This document shows positions 47,302 to 57,872 of a DNA stretch of 64,000 nucleotides, piece by piece. The notes beneath the pieces are model-generated. The model was given only the letters and a program-made list of their open reading frames with translations. It searched no databases and was not told the DNA's origin. Source of the DNA: Nocardioides astragali (GTDB lineage: Bacteria > Actinomycetota > Actinomycetes > Propionibacteriales > Nocardioidaceae); the NCBI RefSeq assembly GCF_024436375.1, contig NZ_JAFMZM010000004.1, positions 496,001-560,000 on the forward strand. Reading direction: 5' to 3'. A program made the position numbers and the translations under genes. Within the stretch, counting starts at the first letter, position 1; each line of letters begins with the position of its first letter.

Positions 47302-48552
47302 CTAACCGAACTCGGCCGCTGCCTTCTTGGCCATGTCGAGGAACGCCTCCTGGTTGGCGAGCTCGCCCTCGAGGTCCTTCGCCTTCTTGGTGTCCCCGGC
47401 CGCGGTGGCCTTGTCCAGCTTGGCCTGGGTCTCGGCGATGCCGGCCTCGAGCTTGCCGATCATGTCGTCGGCGCGGGCCGACTTCTCGGGGTCGCTGCGG
47501 CTCCACTGCTCGTCCTCGACCGCGCGGATGGCCTGCTCGACCTTGCGCATCCGCGCCTCGAGGTCCTTGATGCGGTCGCGCGGCACCTTGCCGGCGGCAT
47601 CCCAGCGGTCCGCCAGGACGCGGAAGGCCTTCTTGGCCGCATCGATGTCGGTGACGGGGAGCAGGGCCTCGGCCTCCACCAGGATCTGCTCCTTCACCTC
47701 GGCGTTGGCCGCGAACTCCTCGTCGAGCGCCGAGTTGGCGGCGTCGCGGGCACCGAAGAACGTGTCCTGGGCTCCGCGGAATCGCTGCCAGAGCCTGTCG
47801 TCGACGTCGCGCGGCGCGGGGCCGGCGGCCTTCCACTCGCGCATCAGGTCGCGGTACTTGCCGGCGGTGGGGCCCCAGTCGGTGGACGTCGCCAGCGCCT
47901 CCGCCTCCTTGGCCAGGCGCTCCTTGACCACGCGAGCCTCGTCGCGGCGCTCGTGCTCCTCCGCGAAGTGCGCCTTGCGGTGACGGGTGTACGTCGTCCG
48001 CGCGGTGGAGAAGCGACGCCACAGGGCGTCGTCCGTGGCCCGGTCGAGCCGCGGGAGCTCCTTCCACGTCGCGAGCAGCTCCCGCAGACGGTTGGCACCG
48101 TTGCGCCAGTCGCTGCTCTCGGCGAGGCGCTCGGCCTCGGCGACCAGCTTCTCCTTCTCCGCCTTCGACTCCGCGCTCTTCTGGGCCCGCTCCTCCTTGC
48201 GGGCGGCCCGCTGGGCCGCGATCACGGGAGCGAGGGCGTCGAGGCGGGCAGCGAGCGAGATCAGGTCTCCGACGGCGTGGGCGTTCACGACCTGCTCACG
48301 CAGGGCCTTGATCGAGGAGGTGGCCTCCTCGGGGGCCAGCCGGCCCGACGCCACGCGCTGCTCGAGCAGGTGGACCTTGCCCTCGAGCTCGTCGAAGCGC
48401 TTGGTGAAGAACTCCATGGCCTCGGCCGGCGTGCCGGCCTCGTAGGACCCGACGGGACGCTCTCCGTCGGGGGTGCGGACATAGACCGTGCCGTCCTCGG
48501 CCACCCGGCCCCAGGGGGCAGAGTCGTCTCGGAACTGCTTGTCGGAGCTCAT
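47302..48552 (-). CDS. DUF349-domain helical protein
   Basis: 416 residues, almost wholly helical, with repeated DUF349 modules visible as W-x-x-A/L-G and LWxRFxxAR patterns (for example DDALWRRFSTAR and DDRLWQRFRGAQ). The N-terminus has GRVAEDGTVYVRTPDGER. The family is widespread and of unclear role. ATG 48552 follows TACGAT (minus strand 48566-48561) by eight bases. The gene converges on relA with a 14-base gap. Confidence 0.92.
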   Translation of the reverse strand: MSSDKQFRDDSAPWGRVAEDGTVYVRTPDGERPVGSYEAGTPAEAMEFFTKRFDELEGKVHLLEQRVASGRLAPEEATSSIKALREQVVNAHAVGDLISLAARLDALAPVIAAQRAARKEERAQKSAESKAEKEKLVAEAERLAESSDWRNGANRLRELLATWKELPRLDRATDDALWRRFSTARTTYTRHRKAHFAEEHERRDEARVVKERLAKEAEALATSTDWGPTAGKYRDLMREWKAAGPAPRDVDDRLWQRFRGAQDTFFGARDAANSALDEEFAANAEVKEQILVEAEALLPVTDIDAAKKAFRVLADRWDAAGKVPRDRIKDLEARMRKVEQAIRAVEDEQWSRSDPEKSARADDMIGKLEAGIAETQAKLDKATAAGDTKKAKDLEGELANQEAFLDMAKKAAAEFG

Positions 48553-48560
48553 GGTCGCCC

Positions 48561-48595
48561 ATCGTAGTCATGGCCCGGGACGGCCTCGGTAGGCT
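48561..48595. promoter_or_regulatory. Divergent promoter pair
   Basis: On the minus strand TACGAT (48566-48561) serves the DUF349 gene; on the plus strand TAGGCT (48590-48595) serves the hydrolase-hisS-aspS unit. The two -10 boxes are only 23 bases apart, so their polymerase sites overlap. Confidence 0.5.
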
Positions 48596-48676
48596 TCCCA
48601 CCTGTTCACGACACCGACCGACGCCCGACCCGCCCAGCCGCACGACGAGCCGCACGACAAGCAAGGACTGACGCCT

Positions 48677-49363
48677 GTGTTCATCGCTGGCTTCCCCGCC
48701 GGACCCTGGGGGACCAACTGCTATGTCGTGGCGACGGGACCCGGTGCGGAGTGCGTGGTGATCGATCCGGGCAAGGACGCCGCGGCAGGCGTCGACCAGG
48801 TCGTGCGCGAGCACCGCCTCAAGCCGGTCAGCGTGCTGGTGACGCACGGGCACGTCGACCACATGTGGTGCGTGGCCCCGGTCGCGGGGACCTACGACGC
48901 GACGGCCTGGATCCACCCCAGCGACCGACACCTGCTCACCGACCCGATGTCCGGGATGAGCCGCGAGACGACCCAGATGCTGCTCGGCGGCAGCTACGCA
49001 TGGGCCGAGCCCGACGACGTACGCGAGCTGTCCGACCTGGCCGAGCTGGAGCTCGCCGGCCTGAGGTTCGTCGTCGACCACACTCCGGGGCACACCCAGG
49101 GCTCGGTGACCTTCCGCTCGCCGTACGCCCAGCAGGACGTCTCCGAGGTGATGTTCTCCGGTGACCTGCTGTTCGCAGGCTCCATCGGACGCACCGACCT
49201 CCCAGGCGGCGACCACGCCACGATGCTCCGCAGCCTGAGCGACAAGGTGCTGCCGCTGGCCGACGACATCGTCGTCCTGCCCGGCCACGGCGAGCAGACC
49301 TCGATCGGGCGCGAGCGCGCCACCAACCCCTACCTCCAAGACCTGGGCCAGGACCTTTCATGA
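48677..49363 (+). CDS. Metallo-beta-lactamase-fold hydrolase (glyoxalase II-like)
   Basis: 228 residues with the metal motif THGHVDH, a second His in DHTPGHTQGS, the bridging Asp in FSGDLLFAGSIGRTD and the final His in LPGHG. Its substrate is probably a thioester. GTG 48677 has AAGGA nine bases upstream. It overlaps hisS by four bases, an arrangement seen often in actinobacteria. Confidence 0.92.
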   Translation: MFIAGFPAGPWGTNCYVVATGPGAECVVIDPGKDAAAGVDQVVREHRLKPVSVLVTHGHVDHMWCVAPVAGTYDATAWIHPSDRHLLTDPMSGMSRETTQMLLGGSYAWAEPDDVRELSDLAELELAGLRFVVDHTPGHTQGSVTFRSPYAQQDVSEVMFSGDLLFAGSIGRTDLPGGDHATMLRSLSDKVLPLADDIVVLPGHGEQTSIGRERATNPYLQDLGQDLS

Positions 49364-50760
49364 GCAAGATCAGCCCGCTGAGCGGGTTCCCCGAGCTGCT
49401 GCCTGCGCAGCGCACCGTCGAGCGCGACGTCATCGCGTCGCTGTCGCGCACCTTCGAGCTGCACGGCTTCGCCAACATCGAGACGCGCGTCGTCGAGCCG
49501 ATCGACCGCCTGGCCAAGGGCGGCGAGGTCGACAAGGAGATCTACGTCCTCCAGCGGCTCCAGGCCGAACGCCACGGGGGTGGCCCGGCGCCGACGGCCG
49601 AGCTCGGCCTGCACTTCGACCTCACCGTCCCCTTCGCCCGCTACGTGCTCGAGCACGCCGGCCACCTGGAGTTCCCCTTCCGCCGCTTCCAGATCCAGCC
49701 GGCCTGGCGGGGGGAGCGGCCGCAGGAGGGCCGCTACCGGCAGTTCACCCAGGCCGACGTCGACATCGTCGGGCGTGACGAGCTGCCGTTCCACCACGAC
49801 GTCGAGGTGATGTCGGTGATGGTCGACGCGCTCGGCCGGCTGCCCATCCCGCGCGTGTCGTTCCAGTTCAACAACCGCAAGCTCATCCAGGGCTTCTACC
49901 GCGGCCTCGGCATCGACGACGTCACCGATGCGATCCGGGTGATCGACAAGCTCGACAAGCTGCCCGCCGACGAGGTGGCGGCGATGCTCGTCGAACGTGT
50001 CGGCACGACGCCGGAGCAGGCGCAGCGCTGCCTCGAGCTGGCCACGATCCGGGTCGAGGACACGTCCTTCGTCGAGCGGGTCCGCGCGCTCGGTGTCGCT
50101 GACGACCTCCTCGACGAGGGCCTCGCGGAGCTCGCGGAGGTGGTCGAGGCCTGCAGCGCCGTCGCCGGCGACCGCGTCGGCGTGGAGGCCAACCTGCGCA
50201 TCGCCCGCGGTCTCGACTACTACACCGGCACCGTGGTCGAGGTCTTCATGGAGGGCTACGAGCACCTGAAGTCCGTCGGCGGTGGGGGTCGCTACGACGC
50301 ACTGGCCAGCGACGGCCGGACGACCTATCCCGGGGTCGGCGTCTCGTTCGGCGTCTCCCGCACACTGATCCCGCTGATCGCCGACGGCGTGCTCTCCGGC
50401 AGCCGGCCGGTGCCGAGCGCCGTGCTCGTCGCGCTCAACGCCGAGGAGGACCGCGCCGCGAGCGCCGCGGTCGCGCAAGGCCTGCGCGAGCGCGACATCG
50501 CGTGCGAGGTCGCCCCCACGCCGGCCAAGTTCGGCAAGCAGATCCGCTTCGCCGACCGCCGCGCGATCCCGTACGTCTGGTTCGTCCAGGCCGACGGTCC
50601 GGACGAGGTCCGGCACCAGGTCAAGGACATCCGCACCGGCGAGCAGGTCGACGCGGACCCAGCCACCTGGACCCCGCCCGAGGCCGACCTCCGGCCCGGC
50701 ATCGTCACCACGATCCCCATGCCCAGCACCCACACCAGCACCACCGAGGAGAACCAGTGA
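49360..50760 (+). CDS. hisS: Histidyl-tRNA synthetase
   Basis: 466 residues, class IIa synthetase: motif 2 region [20 protein letters not shown], histidine-specific [14 protein letters not shown] and GGGGRYD, plus C-terminal anticodon domain. It is slightly longer than the usual 420-430 residues. Coupled to the hydrolase upstream (ATGA) and to aspS downstream (GTGA). Confidence 0.97.
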   Translation: MSKISPLSGFPELLPAQRTVERDVIASLSRTFELHGFANIETRVVEPIDRLAKGGEVDKEIYVLQRLQAERHGGGPAPTAELGLHFDLTVPFARYVLEHAGHLEFPFRRFQIQPAWRGERPQEGRYRQFTQADVDIVGRDELPFHHDVEVMSVMVDALGRLPIPRVSFQFNNRKLIQGFYRGLGIDDVTDAIRVIDKLDKLPADEVAAMLVERVGTTPEQAQRCLELATIRVEDTSFVERVRALGVADDLLDEGLAELAEVVEACSAVAGDRVGVEANLRIARGLDYYTGTVVEVFMEGYEHLKSVGGGGRYDALASDGRTTYPGVGVSFGVSRTLIPLIADGVLSGSRPVPSAVLVALNAEEDRAASAAVAQGLRERDIACEVAPTPAKFGKQIRFADRRAIPYVWFVQADGPDEVRHQVKDIRTGEQVDADPATWTPPEADLRPGIVTTIPMPSTHTSTTEENQ

Positions 50761-52562
50761 TCCGCACCCATGACGCCGGCGCCCTGCGCACCGAGCACGT
50801 CGGCCAGACCGTCACCCTCGCCGGGTGGGTGGCGCGGCGGCGTGATCACGGCGGCGTCGCGTTCCTGGACCTCCGCGAGGCCAGCGGGGTCGTGCAGGTG
50901 GTCGTGCGTGACGAGGCGGTGGCCCACAGCCTGCGCAGCGAGTACTGCCTGAAGGTCACCGGCGAGGTCGTGGCCCGCAAGGCCGGCAACGAGAACCCCA
51001 ACCTGGCGACCGGCGAGATCGAGGTCGTCGCCCTGCCCGGCGAGGCCGGCGTCGAGGTGCTCTCCACCGCCGACCCACTGCCGTTCCCGGTCGACGACGC
51101 GTCCGGCCACAAGGGCGGCGAGGTGGGGGAGGAGGCGCGGCTCAAGCACCGCTACCTCGACCTGCGCCGCTCCGGTCCCAACGCCGCGCTGCGCTTGCGC
51201 AGCAGGATCAACAAGGCGGCCCGCGACGTGCTCGACGAGCGTGACTTCGTCGAGGTCGAGACGCCCACCCTGACCCGCTCGACCCCGGAGGGCGCTCGCG
51301 ACTTCCTGGTGCCGGCGCGGCTCGCGCCGGGGAGCTGGTACGCCCTGCCGCAGAGCCCGCAGCTGTTCAAGCAGCTGCTGATGGTCGGTGGCATGGAGCG
51401 CTACTACCAGATCGCGCGGTGCTACCGCGACGAGGACTTCCGCGCCGACCGCCAGCCCGAGTTCACCCAGCTCGACATCGAGATGAGCTTCGTGGACCAG
51501 GAGGACGTCATCACCCTCATGGAGGACGTCCTCGAGGCCATGTGGGCCGAGGCCGGTCACACCATCGAGCGGCCGCTGCCGCGGATGACGTACGCCGACG
51601 CGATGGCGCGCTTCGGCTCCGACAAGCCCGACCTGCGGATGGGTCTCGAGCTGGTGGAGTGCACCGACTACTTCAAGGAGACCTCCTTCCGGGTGTTCCA
51701 GGCCCCCTACGTGGGTGCCGTGGTCATGCCCGGTGGCGGCAGCCAGCCGCGCCGCCAGTTCGACGCGTGGCAGGACTGGGCCAAGCAGCGTGGCGCCAAG
51801 GGCCTGGCCTACGTCACCGTCGCTGACGACGGCGAGCTGGGCGGGCCGGTCGCGAAGAACCTCACCGACGCGGAGCGGGACGGTCTGGCCGCCCACGTCG
51901 GAGCGCGGCCGGGCGACTGCATCTTCTTCGCCGCAGGACCGGCCAAGAGCAGCCGGGCACTCCTCGGCGCCGCCCGGCTGGAGATCGGCCGCCGCGGAGG
52001 CATGCTCGACGACTCGACGTTCGCCTTCACCTGGGTGGTCGACGCGCCGCTGTTCGAGCCGAGCTCCGACGCGGTCGCCGGGGGCGACGTCGCCGTGGGT
52101 GCCGGCGCGTGGACGGCCGTGCACCACGCCTTCACCAGCCCCAAGCCGGAGTTCATCGACACCTTCGACACCGACCCCGGCAGCGCGTTGGCCTACGCCT
52201 ACGACATCGTCTGCAACGGCAACGAGCTCGGTGGCGGGTCCATCCGTATCCACCGCGGCGACGTCCAGAGGCGCGTCTTCTCGGTGATGGGCATCGACGA
52301 GGCGGAGGCTCAGGAGAAGTTCGGCTTCCTGCTCGATGCCTTCAAGTTCGGCGCGCCCCCGCACGGGGGCATCGCCGTGGGCATGGACCGCATCGTCGCG
52401 CTGCTCGCCGGGACCGACTCGATCCGCGACGTGATCGCGTTTCCGAAGTCCGGAGGGGGCTTCGATCCGCTCACTTCGGCGCCCGCGCCCATCACCCCCC
52501 AGCAGCGCAAGGAAGCCGGTGTCGACGCCGTCGCGGCGAAGGACGTCTCGCCCGCAGAGTGA
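50757..52562 (+). CDS. aspS: Aspartyl-tRNA synthetase
   Basis: 601 residues, bacterial-type class IIb: OB-fold anticodon domain, motif 2 in [14 protein letters not shown], the bacterial GAD insertion (about residues 285-420) and motif 3 [16 protein letters not shown]. Whether it discriminates tRNA-Asp from tRNA-Asn cannot be judged here. GTG 50757 overlaps the hisS stop. Confidence 0.97.
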   Translation: MIRTHDAGALRTEHVGQTVTLAGWVARRRDHGGVAFLDLREASGVVQVVVRDEAVAHSLRSEYCLKVTGEVVARKAGNENPNLATGEIEVVALPGEAGVEVLSTADPLPFPVDDASGHKGGEVGEEARLKHRYLDLRRSGPNAALRLRSRINKAARDVLDERDFVEVETPTLTRSTPEGARDFLVPARLAPGSWYALPQSPQLFKQLLMVGGMERYYQIARCYRDEDFRADRQPEFTQLDIEMSFVDQEDVITLMEDVLEAMWAEAGHTIERPLPRMTYADAMARFGSDKPDLRMGLELVECTDYFKETSFRVFQAPYVGAVVMPGGGSQPRRQFDAWQDWAKQRGAKGLAYVTVADDGELGGPVAKNLTDAERDGLAAHVGARPGDCIFFAAGPAKSSRALLGAARLEIGRRGGMLDDSTFAFTWVVDAPLFEPSSDAVAGGDVAVGAGAWTAVHHAFTSPKPEFIDTFDTDPGSALAYAYDIVCNGNELGGGSIRIHRGDVQRRVFSVMGIDEAEAQEKFGFLLDAFKFGAPPHGGIAVGMDRIVALLAGTDSIRDVIAFPKSGGGFDPLTSAPAPITPQQRKEAGVDAVAAKDVSPAE

Positions 52563-52650
52563 TCCGCCGGAGGTTTGACAGTCCGCTGAGCGAACGCCGT
52601 CGTGACGAGATCGTTACCCGTCAGTGATCGTCCATGCGGTACGGGTCACA

Positions 52651-52656
52651 TAGAGT
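52651..52656 (+). promoter_or_regulatory. Putative -10 box for the peptide importer operon
   Basis: TAGAGT, 71 bases before the first permease gene. A TTGACA at 52575-52580 is too far away to pair with it. Confidence 0.4.
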
Positions 52657-52726
52657 CCCGTTTCGGCGCAGGCTCCGGGGGACCCCCGGACTGTGCCGGG
52701 ATGTTCCCGAACCAGATGGGGAGAGT

Positions 52727-53758
52727 ATGTCGGCTGGAACCGCAGGACCGGAGACGCTGGGCTCGTTGACTGACGAGCCGGAGCTGGATCCCAACAGCCA
52801 GCAGGCCAAGGAGATCGCCGGCAAGTCGCCGATGCGGATCGCGCTGGGTCGTCTGGCCCGCGACAAGATCGCCGTCGTCTGTGCGTTGTTCGTGCTGTTC
52901 TTCATCATCTGTGCGGTCTTCGCGGGGCCGATCTGCAGCCTGTTCGGGGTCTCGCTCGACACTCCGCTGGCGAGCGAGCGGGTCGACGGCCTCAACAGCG
53001 GCCTCCCCAAGCCGGCGATGGGGCCGCCTGACGGGCCCTTCACGTGGGACCACCCGATGGGCGTGGCTCCCCGCACGGGTCAGGACAACCTCGCCTACTG
53101 GCTCCACGGGTGCCGGGCCTCGCTGATGATCGCCACCACGGCGGCGATCGTCGCCTCGCTGGTGGGGGTCGTGGTCGGCCTGCTGAGCGGCTTCCTCGCC
53201 GGCACCGTCGACAAGGTGCTGTCGTTCTTCATCGACATGTTCCTCACCGTCCCGTTCCTGCTGGCCGCGCTGACCATGGCGCCGATCCTCAACGAGCGGT
53301 TCAACACCTCCGACAACTACGGGACGATCCAGAAGGTCAGTCTCATCGTGATCCTGTCGCTCTTCGGCTGGATGGGCACCGCGCGCCTGATCCGCGGCGA
53401 GGTGATGTCGCTGCGTGAACGTGAGTTCGTCCAGGCCGCGCGGGTGATCGGCATGCCCACCTCGCGCATCCTGTTCAAGGAGCTGCTCCCCAACCTGGCC
53501 GCGCCGATCATCATCAGCGTCTCCCTGATGCTGCCGGCCTTCGTGGCCCTCGAGGCGGGCCTGGCGTTCCTCGGCATCGGGGTCACCGACGGCGTGTCGT
53601 GGGGCCAGATGATCCTCGACGCCGCGACCCCCCTCTTCTTCCGTGAGTACCCGCAGTACCTCTGGCAGCCGATGCTCGGGGTCGTCGCGCTGGTGCTCTC
53701 CCTCAACCTCTTGGGCGACGCAATCCGCGATGCCCTCGACCCCAAGACCCGACGCTGA
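52727..53758 (+). CDS. Peptide ABC importer permease (DppC/OppC type)
   Basis: 343 residues: N-terminal helix with OppC_N segment, long external loop, then five helices. The EAA coupling loop EREFVQAARVIGMPTSRILFKELLPN is clear. It forms the channel with the second permease at 55762. GGGGAG lies three bases before the ATG. Confidence 0.93.
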   Translation: MSAGTAGPETLGSLTDEPELDPNSQQAKEIAGKSPMRIALGRLARDKIAVVCALFVLFFIICAVFAGPICSLFGVSLDTPLASERVDGLNSGLPKPAMGPPDGPFTWDHPMGVAPRTGQDNLAYWLHGCRASLMIATTAAIVASLVGVVVGLLSGFLAGTVDKVLSFFIDMFLTVPFLLAALTMAPILNERFNTSDNYGTIQKVSLIVILSLFGWMGTARLIRGEVMSLREREFVQAARVIGMPTSRILFKELLPNLAAPIIISVSLMLPAFVALEAGLAFLGIGVTDGVSWGQMILDAATPLFFREYPQYLWQPMLGVVALVLSLNLLGDAIRDALDPKTRR

Positions 53759-53825
53759 GTCGAGACTTGTGCACGTCACCGGAGACGCCGTCCTCGGTGA
53801 GAACAAAAAGGAAAGGCTGGACAGC

Positions 53826-55598
53826 ATGAAGCGGAACAAGCCGCTCGCGCTCGTCGCTGGTGCCGCTCTTCTGACCCTCGCTGCCTGTGGCGGCGGGTCG
53901 TCGGACGACGGCGAAACCGGCGGGGGCGAGGAGAGAGAGTTCGGTGGACAGGAGGGTGGCACCAAGGACGCGGAGCGTCAGGGCCCCGCTCCTGAGGTCG
54001 AGGGCGCGGCCGCCGGTGGGACCATCACGGTCTACCTGCCGGGCGACCCCGGTCCCGACACGCTCGACCCAACGGGTGGATGGTCCGTCACGGGCAACTC
54101 CATCCAGCAGGCGCTCACGAGCCGCTCGCTGACGCAGTACATCCGTGACGAGGAGGGCCAGCCGGTGCTGGTCCCCGACCTCGCCACCGACCTGGGCACG
54201 CCCAACGAGGACTTCACGGAGTGGACCTTCACCATCCGTGACGACGCCACGTGGGAGGACGGCCAGCCCGTCACCGCCGAAGAGGTCGCGTTCGGCATCT
54301 GCCGCTCGCTCGACTCCGAGGCGTTCCCGTCCGGTCCCGGCACCGAGTACTCCAAGCACTACTTCGAAGGTGCCGAGGACTACGAGGGCCCCTACACCGG
54401 CAAGGACCCCAAGTGCGAGGCCTGGGACGGCATCTCGGTCGAGGGCCAGGACATCACCATCACGATGTCCACCCCGTTCCCGGACATGGACTACTGGGGC
54501 GCCTTCATGGCGATGGGCCCGGCTCCGCTGGGCAACGCCTCCAAGCCGCCGAACTACGGCCAGAAGCCGCTGGCCAACGGCCCCTACAAGGTCGAGAGCT
54601 ACAAGCCCAACGAGGAGCTGGTCCTGGTCAAGAACGACCAGTGGTCCGGTGACTCCGACCCGGGCCGTCACCAGTACGCCGACGAGTGGGTCTTCAAGTT
54701 CAACCAGGACCAGGCCAAGGTCGACGAGATCATGCTGTCGGGCAACTCCGACAGCCAGACCGCCGTCTCCACCGCGCTCGGTTCGGGCAACTACAACGAC
54801 GCCAACAGCCAGCTCGGCGAGCGCCTCGTGCAGCAGACGTCGCAGTGTGTCTCGACGCTGACGCCCGACTACAACAAGATCAAGGAGATCGAGGTCCGCA
54901 AGGCCCTCGCCTACGCCTACCCCTACGAGGACGTCTGGATCTCCGGCGGCGAGGTCCCGGGTGTGACCCGCACCTACGCCAACTCGGTCATGCCTCCCGG
55001 CATGGCCGGCAAGAAGGAGTTCCAGGTCGACGGGGAGCAGATCAAGTACGACCCCGAGAAGGCCAAGGAGCTCCTGGCCGAGGCCGGCTACGGTGACAAG
55101 CCCTACGAGATCACCATGGTCTACTACGAGGTCGACCCCCTGGCCAAGGACGCACAGGACCAGATCACCAAGGGCTTCGAGGCCAGCGGCTTCTCGGTCA
55201 AGGCCATCCCGGTCCAGGAGTCGCCCTACAACATCTGGCTCGACCCCGACAACAAGGTCAACAAGACCCTCAACCTCCGTGGCGTCAACTGGTGCTCGGA
55301 CTGGCCGTCGGGTTCGACCATGCTGCCGCCGCTGCTGAAGGGTGAAGCTGTCTACAACACCGCCTTCTTCGACGAGGCGTCGGTCAACGAGGAGATGGAC
55401 GCCATCGCCACGATGCCGATCGAGGAGCAGGCTGACGCCTGGGGGGCGCTGGACGAGAGGATCATGACGGAGTACTTCCCGATCATCCCGACCGCGTTCC
55501 GCAACGACCTGTTCGTCTTCGGCGAGAAGATCGGCAACCCGACCGGCGACGGTTCGATCGGTGCGCCGAACTACAAGGACCTGTACGTCATGCAGTGA
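53826..55598 (+). CDS. Peptide ABC importer substrate-binding lipoprotein
   Basis: 590 residues, family SBP_bac_5. The lipobox LTLAACGGG puts the lipid on Cys21, followed by a Gly/Asp/Glu-rich linker to about residue 60. The binding domain begins GGTITVYLPGDPGPDTLDP, with EWTFTIRDDATWEDGQPVTA and PLANGPYKVESYKPNEELVL as family marks. It should capture peptides or similar solutes outside the membrane and deliver them to the permeases. AAGG lies about nine bases before the ATG. Confidence 0.94.
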   Translation: MKRNKPLALVAGAALLTLAACGGGSSDDGETGGGEEREFGGQEGGTKDAERQGPAPEVEGAAAGGTITVYLPGDPGPDTLDPTGGWSVTGNSIQQALTSRSLTQYIRDEEGQPVLVPDLATDLGTPNEDFTEWTFTIRDDATWEDGQPVTAEEVAFGICRSLDSEAFPSGPGTEYSKHYFEGAEDYEGPYTGKDPKCEAWDGISVEGQDITITMSTPFPDMDYWGAFMAMGPAPLGNASKPPNYGQKPLANGPYKVESYKPNEELVLVKNDQWSGDSDPGRHQYADEWVFKFNQDQAKVDEIMLSGNSDSQTAVSTALGSGNYNDANSQLGERLVQQTSQCVSTLTPDYNKIKEIEVRKALAYAYPYEDVWISGGEVPGVTRTYANSVMPPGMAGKKEFQVDGEQIKYDPEKAKELLAEAGYGDKPYEITMVYYEVDPLAKDAQDQITKGFEASGFSVKAIPVQESPYNIWLDPDNKVNKTLNLRGVNWCSDWPSGSTMLPPLLKGEAVYNTAFFDEASVNEEMDAIATMPIEEQADAWGALDERIMTEYFPIIPTAFRNDLFVFGEKIGNPTGDGSIGAPNYKDLYVMQ

Positions 55599-55658
55599 TC
55601 CTGGTGCCCTCGTTCCACTTGAGAGCATCACGTAGTACCCAGTAGCAACCACTGACGG

Positions 55659-55686
55659 GTGGGGGCTCCCGACCGGGAGCCCCCAC
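55659..55686 (+). terminator. Perfect 12-bp hairpin inside the importer operon
   Basis: GTGGGGGCTCCC (55659-55670) pairs exactly with GGGAGCCCCCAC (55675-55686) around GACC, 60 bases after the lipoprotein gene. It should stop or thin out transcription into the second permease, leaving more lipoprotein than permease and ATPase mRNA. Confidence 0.8.
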
Positions 55687-55705
55687 TCGCCAGCCCGGAG
55701 CCGAG

Positions 55706-55711
55706 TAGGCT
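55706..55711 (+). promoter_or_regulatory. Putative internal -10 box after the hairpin
   Basis: TAGGCT, 50 bases before the second permease and 19 bases after the terminator stem; it probably starts a separate transcript for the last three importer genes. Confidence 0.45.
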
Positions 55712-55761
55712 GTCAGCCTCAGGGCTCCGACTCATCCACCACCCCCGGAGAGTGACCTGCG

Positions 55762-56772
55762 ATGTTCGCGTATGTCGTGAAGCGGCTGATCTCGGGAGTC
55801 CTCGTCGTGACCTTGGTCTCGATGGCGATCTTCCTGCTGTTCTGGTACGGCCCCTCGAGTCCCGCGCAGCCGATCTGTGACCGCGAGACCAGCAACCGGT
55901 GCACCCAGGCCAAGCTGGCTGTCTACGAGAAGACGCTGGGCTACGACAACCCCGTCTACGAGGAGTACGGGAAGTTCGTCAAGGGCATCTTCATCGACCG
56001 TACGCTCACCATCGCCTCCAGCGAGTACGAGTGCACCGCACCGTGCCTCGGCGTCAGCTTCCGCACCAAGCAGCCGGTGAAGGAGGAGCTGATCTCGCGG
56101 ATGCCCGCGACCTTCTCCATCGCCATCGGCGGCGCGTTCCTCTACCTCCTCTTCGGTGTGCCGATCGGCGTCGCGGCGGCGCGACGACGCGGCTCCGTGG
56201 CCGACAAGGCCCTCGTCTCGAGCTTCCTGTTCATCAGCTCGATCCCCTACTACCTCTTCGCGCTGCTCACCTGGCTCTACCTGACGATCACGTTCGAGAT
56301 CCCGCTGTTCAGCGACACGGGCTACTTCTCACCGATCAGCGAAGGACCATGGAAGTGGTTCAGCGGGCTGCTCCTGGCCTGGGTGGCGCTCGGCATCTTC
56401 GGCTGCACCCAGTACACCCGTTTCACGCGCGGGGCCATGGTCGAGGCGCTGAGTGAGGACTACATCCGCACGGCCAAGTCCAAGGGCCTGCCCGCCCGGA
56501 CGATCGTCTACAAGCACGGCCTGCGGGCGGCCCTGGTGCCGGTCGTCACCATCTTCGGCATCGACTTCGGCACGCTGCTGGCCGGCACCATCTTCACGGA
56601 GCGGATCTTCGAGATCCAGGGCATCGGCTGGTGGAGCCTCGAGGCCGTCTACGGCAAGGACCTTCCCGTGGTGATGGCGACCGCACTGTTCAGCGCCGTC
56701 GTCCTGATCACCGCCAACCTGCTGGTGGACATCGTCTACAGCATTCTCGACCCGAGGGTGAGGCTTTCGTGA
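55762..56772 (+). CDS. Peptide ABC importer permease (DppB/OppB type)
   Basis: 336 residues, six helices. N-terminal MFAYVVKRLISGVLVVTLVS is typical of OppB_N, and the EAA loop is SEDYIRTAKSKGLPARTIVY. A Cys-containing external loop (CDRETSNRC and ECTAPC) is unusual and could hold disulfides. It overlaps the next gene by four bases. Confidence 0.93.
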   Translation: MFAYVVKRLISGVLVVTLVSMAIFLLFWYGPSSPAQPICDRETSNRCTQAKLAVYEKTLGYDNPVYEEYGKFVKGIFIDRTLTIASSEYECTAPCLGVSFRTKQPVKEELISRMPATFSIAIGGAFLYLLFGVPIGVAAARRRGSVADKALVSSFLFISSIPYYLFALLTWLYLTITFEIPLFSDTGYFSPISEGPWKWFSGLLLAWVALGIFGCTQYTRFTRGAMVEALSEDYIRTAKSKGLPARTIVYKHGLRAALVPVVTIFGIDFGTLLAGTIFTERIFEIQGIGWWSLEAVYGKDLPVVMATALFSAVVLITANLLVDIVYSILDPRVRLS

Positions 56773-57872
56773 CCAGCATTCCCATGACCCAGTCCTCCGC
56801 GGCGGAGACCTCGGAGGTCGAGGGCCCTTTCCTCCAGGTGGAGGACCTCAAGGTCACCTTCCCGACCGAGGACGGTCCGATCACCGCGGTGAGCGGCCTC
56901 TCCTACTCGGTGGAGAAGGGCAAGACGCTCGGCATCGTCGGTGAGTCCGGATCGGGCAAGTCCGTCTCCAGCATGGCCGTGATGGGCCTGCACGACGCCA
57001 AGTCCGCACGGATCTCCGGCTCGATCCGCGTCGGCGGCACCGAGGTCGTCGGCCTGGGCGAGTCGCGCATGCGCGCCCTTCGCGGCAACTCGATGGCGAT
57101 GATCTTCCAGGACGCCCTGGCGGCGCTGCACCCCTTCTACAAGATCGGGGCGCAGCTCGAGGAGGCCTACCTCGTCCACCACTCCAGCGCGTCCAAGCGC
57201 GACGCGCGCCGCAAGGCCATCGAGATGCTCGACCGGGTCGGCATTCCCCAGCCCGACCGGCGGGTCGACGACTTCCCGCACCAGTTCTCCGGCGGCATGC
57301 GGCAGCGCGCCATGATCGCGATGGGCCTGATCAACGACCCGTCCCTGCTCATCGCGGACGAGCCGACGACCGCCCTCGACGTGACGGTCCAGGCGCAGAT
57401 CCTCGACCTGCTCCAGGACCTGCAGCGCGAGTTCAACTCGGCCGTCATCATCATCACCCACGACCTCGGCGTCATCGCCGAGATGGCCGACGACGTCCTC
57501 GTGATGTACGCCGGACGCTGCGTGGAGTACGGATCGACCAAGGAGATCCTCGTCGCGCCGGAGATGCCCTACACGTGGGGCCTGCTCTCGAGCGTCCCCG
57601 ACGTGACCGCCTCGACCGACGCCCGACTGATCCCGATCCCCGGCAACCCGCCCAGCCTGCTGAGGCCACCGACGGGATGTCCCTTCCACCCGCGGTGCGT
57701 GCACTCGGACAAGGTCCCCGGCGACCTGTGCCGCACCACGCTTCCCGAGCTGCTGCCGGCCACCTCCGGTCCCGCTCACCTCAAGCGCTGCCACCTCGCG
57801 GACCCCCTCAAGGTCTACCGCACCGAGGTGCTGCCCGAGATCGCCCCCGACCTGGTCGAGGAGACCCGATGA
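56769..57872 (+). CDS. Peptide ABC importer ATPase (DppD/OppD type)
   Basis: 367 residues: Walker A GESGSGKSV, Q-loop IFQDALAALHPF, signature FSGGMRQRA, Walker B LLIADEPTTALD, H-loop ITHDLGV, and the C-terminal oligopeptide-transporter domain with a Cys cluster (GCPFHPRCVHS, GDLC, KRC) as in the family's iron-sulfur-like motif. GTG 56769 overlaps the permease stop. Confidence 0.95.
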   Translation: MTSIPMTQSSAAETSEVEGPFLQVEDLKVTFPTEDGPITAVSGLSYSVEKGKTLGIVGESGSGKSVSSMAVMGLHDAKSARISGSIRVGGTEVVGLGESRMRALRGNSMAMIFQDALAALHPFYKIGAQLEEAYLVHHSSASKRDARRKAIEMLDRVGIPQPDRRVDDFPHQFSGGMRQRAMIAMGLINDPSLLIADEPTTALDVTVQAQILDLLQDLQREFNSAVIIITHDLGVIAEMADDVLVMYAGRCVEYGSTKEILVAPEMPYTWGLLSSVPDVTASTDARLIPIPGNPPSLLRPPTGCPFHPRCVHSDKVPGDLCRTTLPELLPATSGPAHLKRCHLADPLKVYRTEVLPEIAPDLVEETR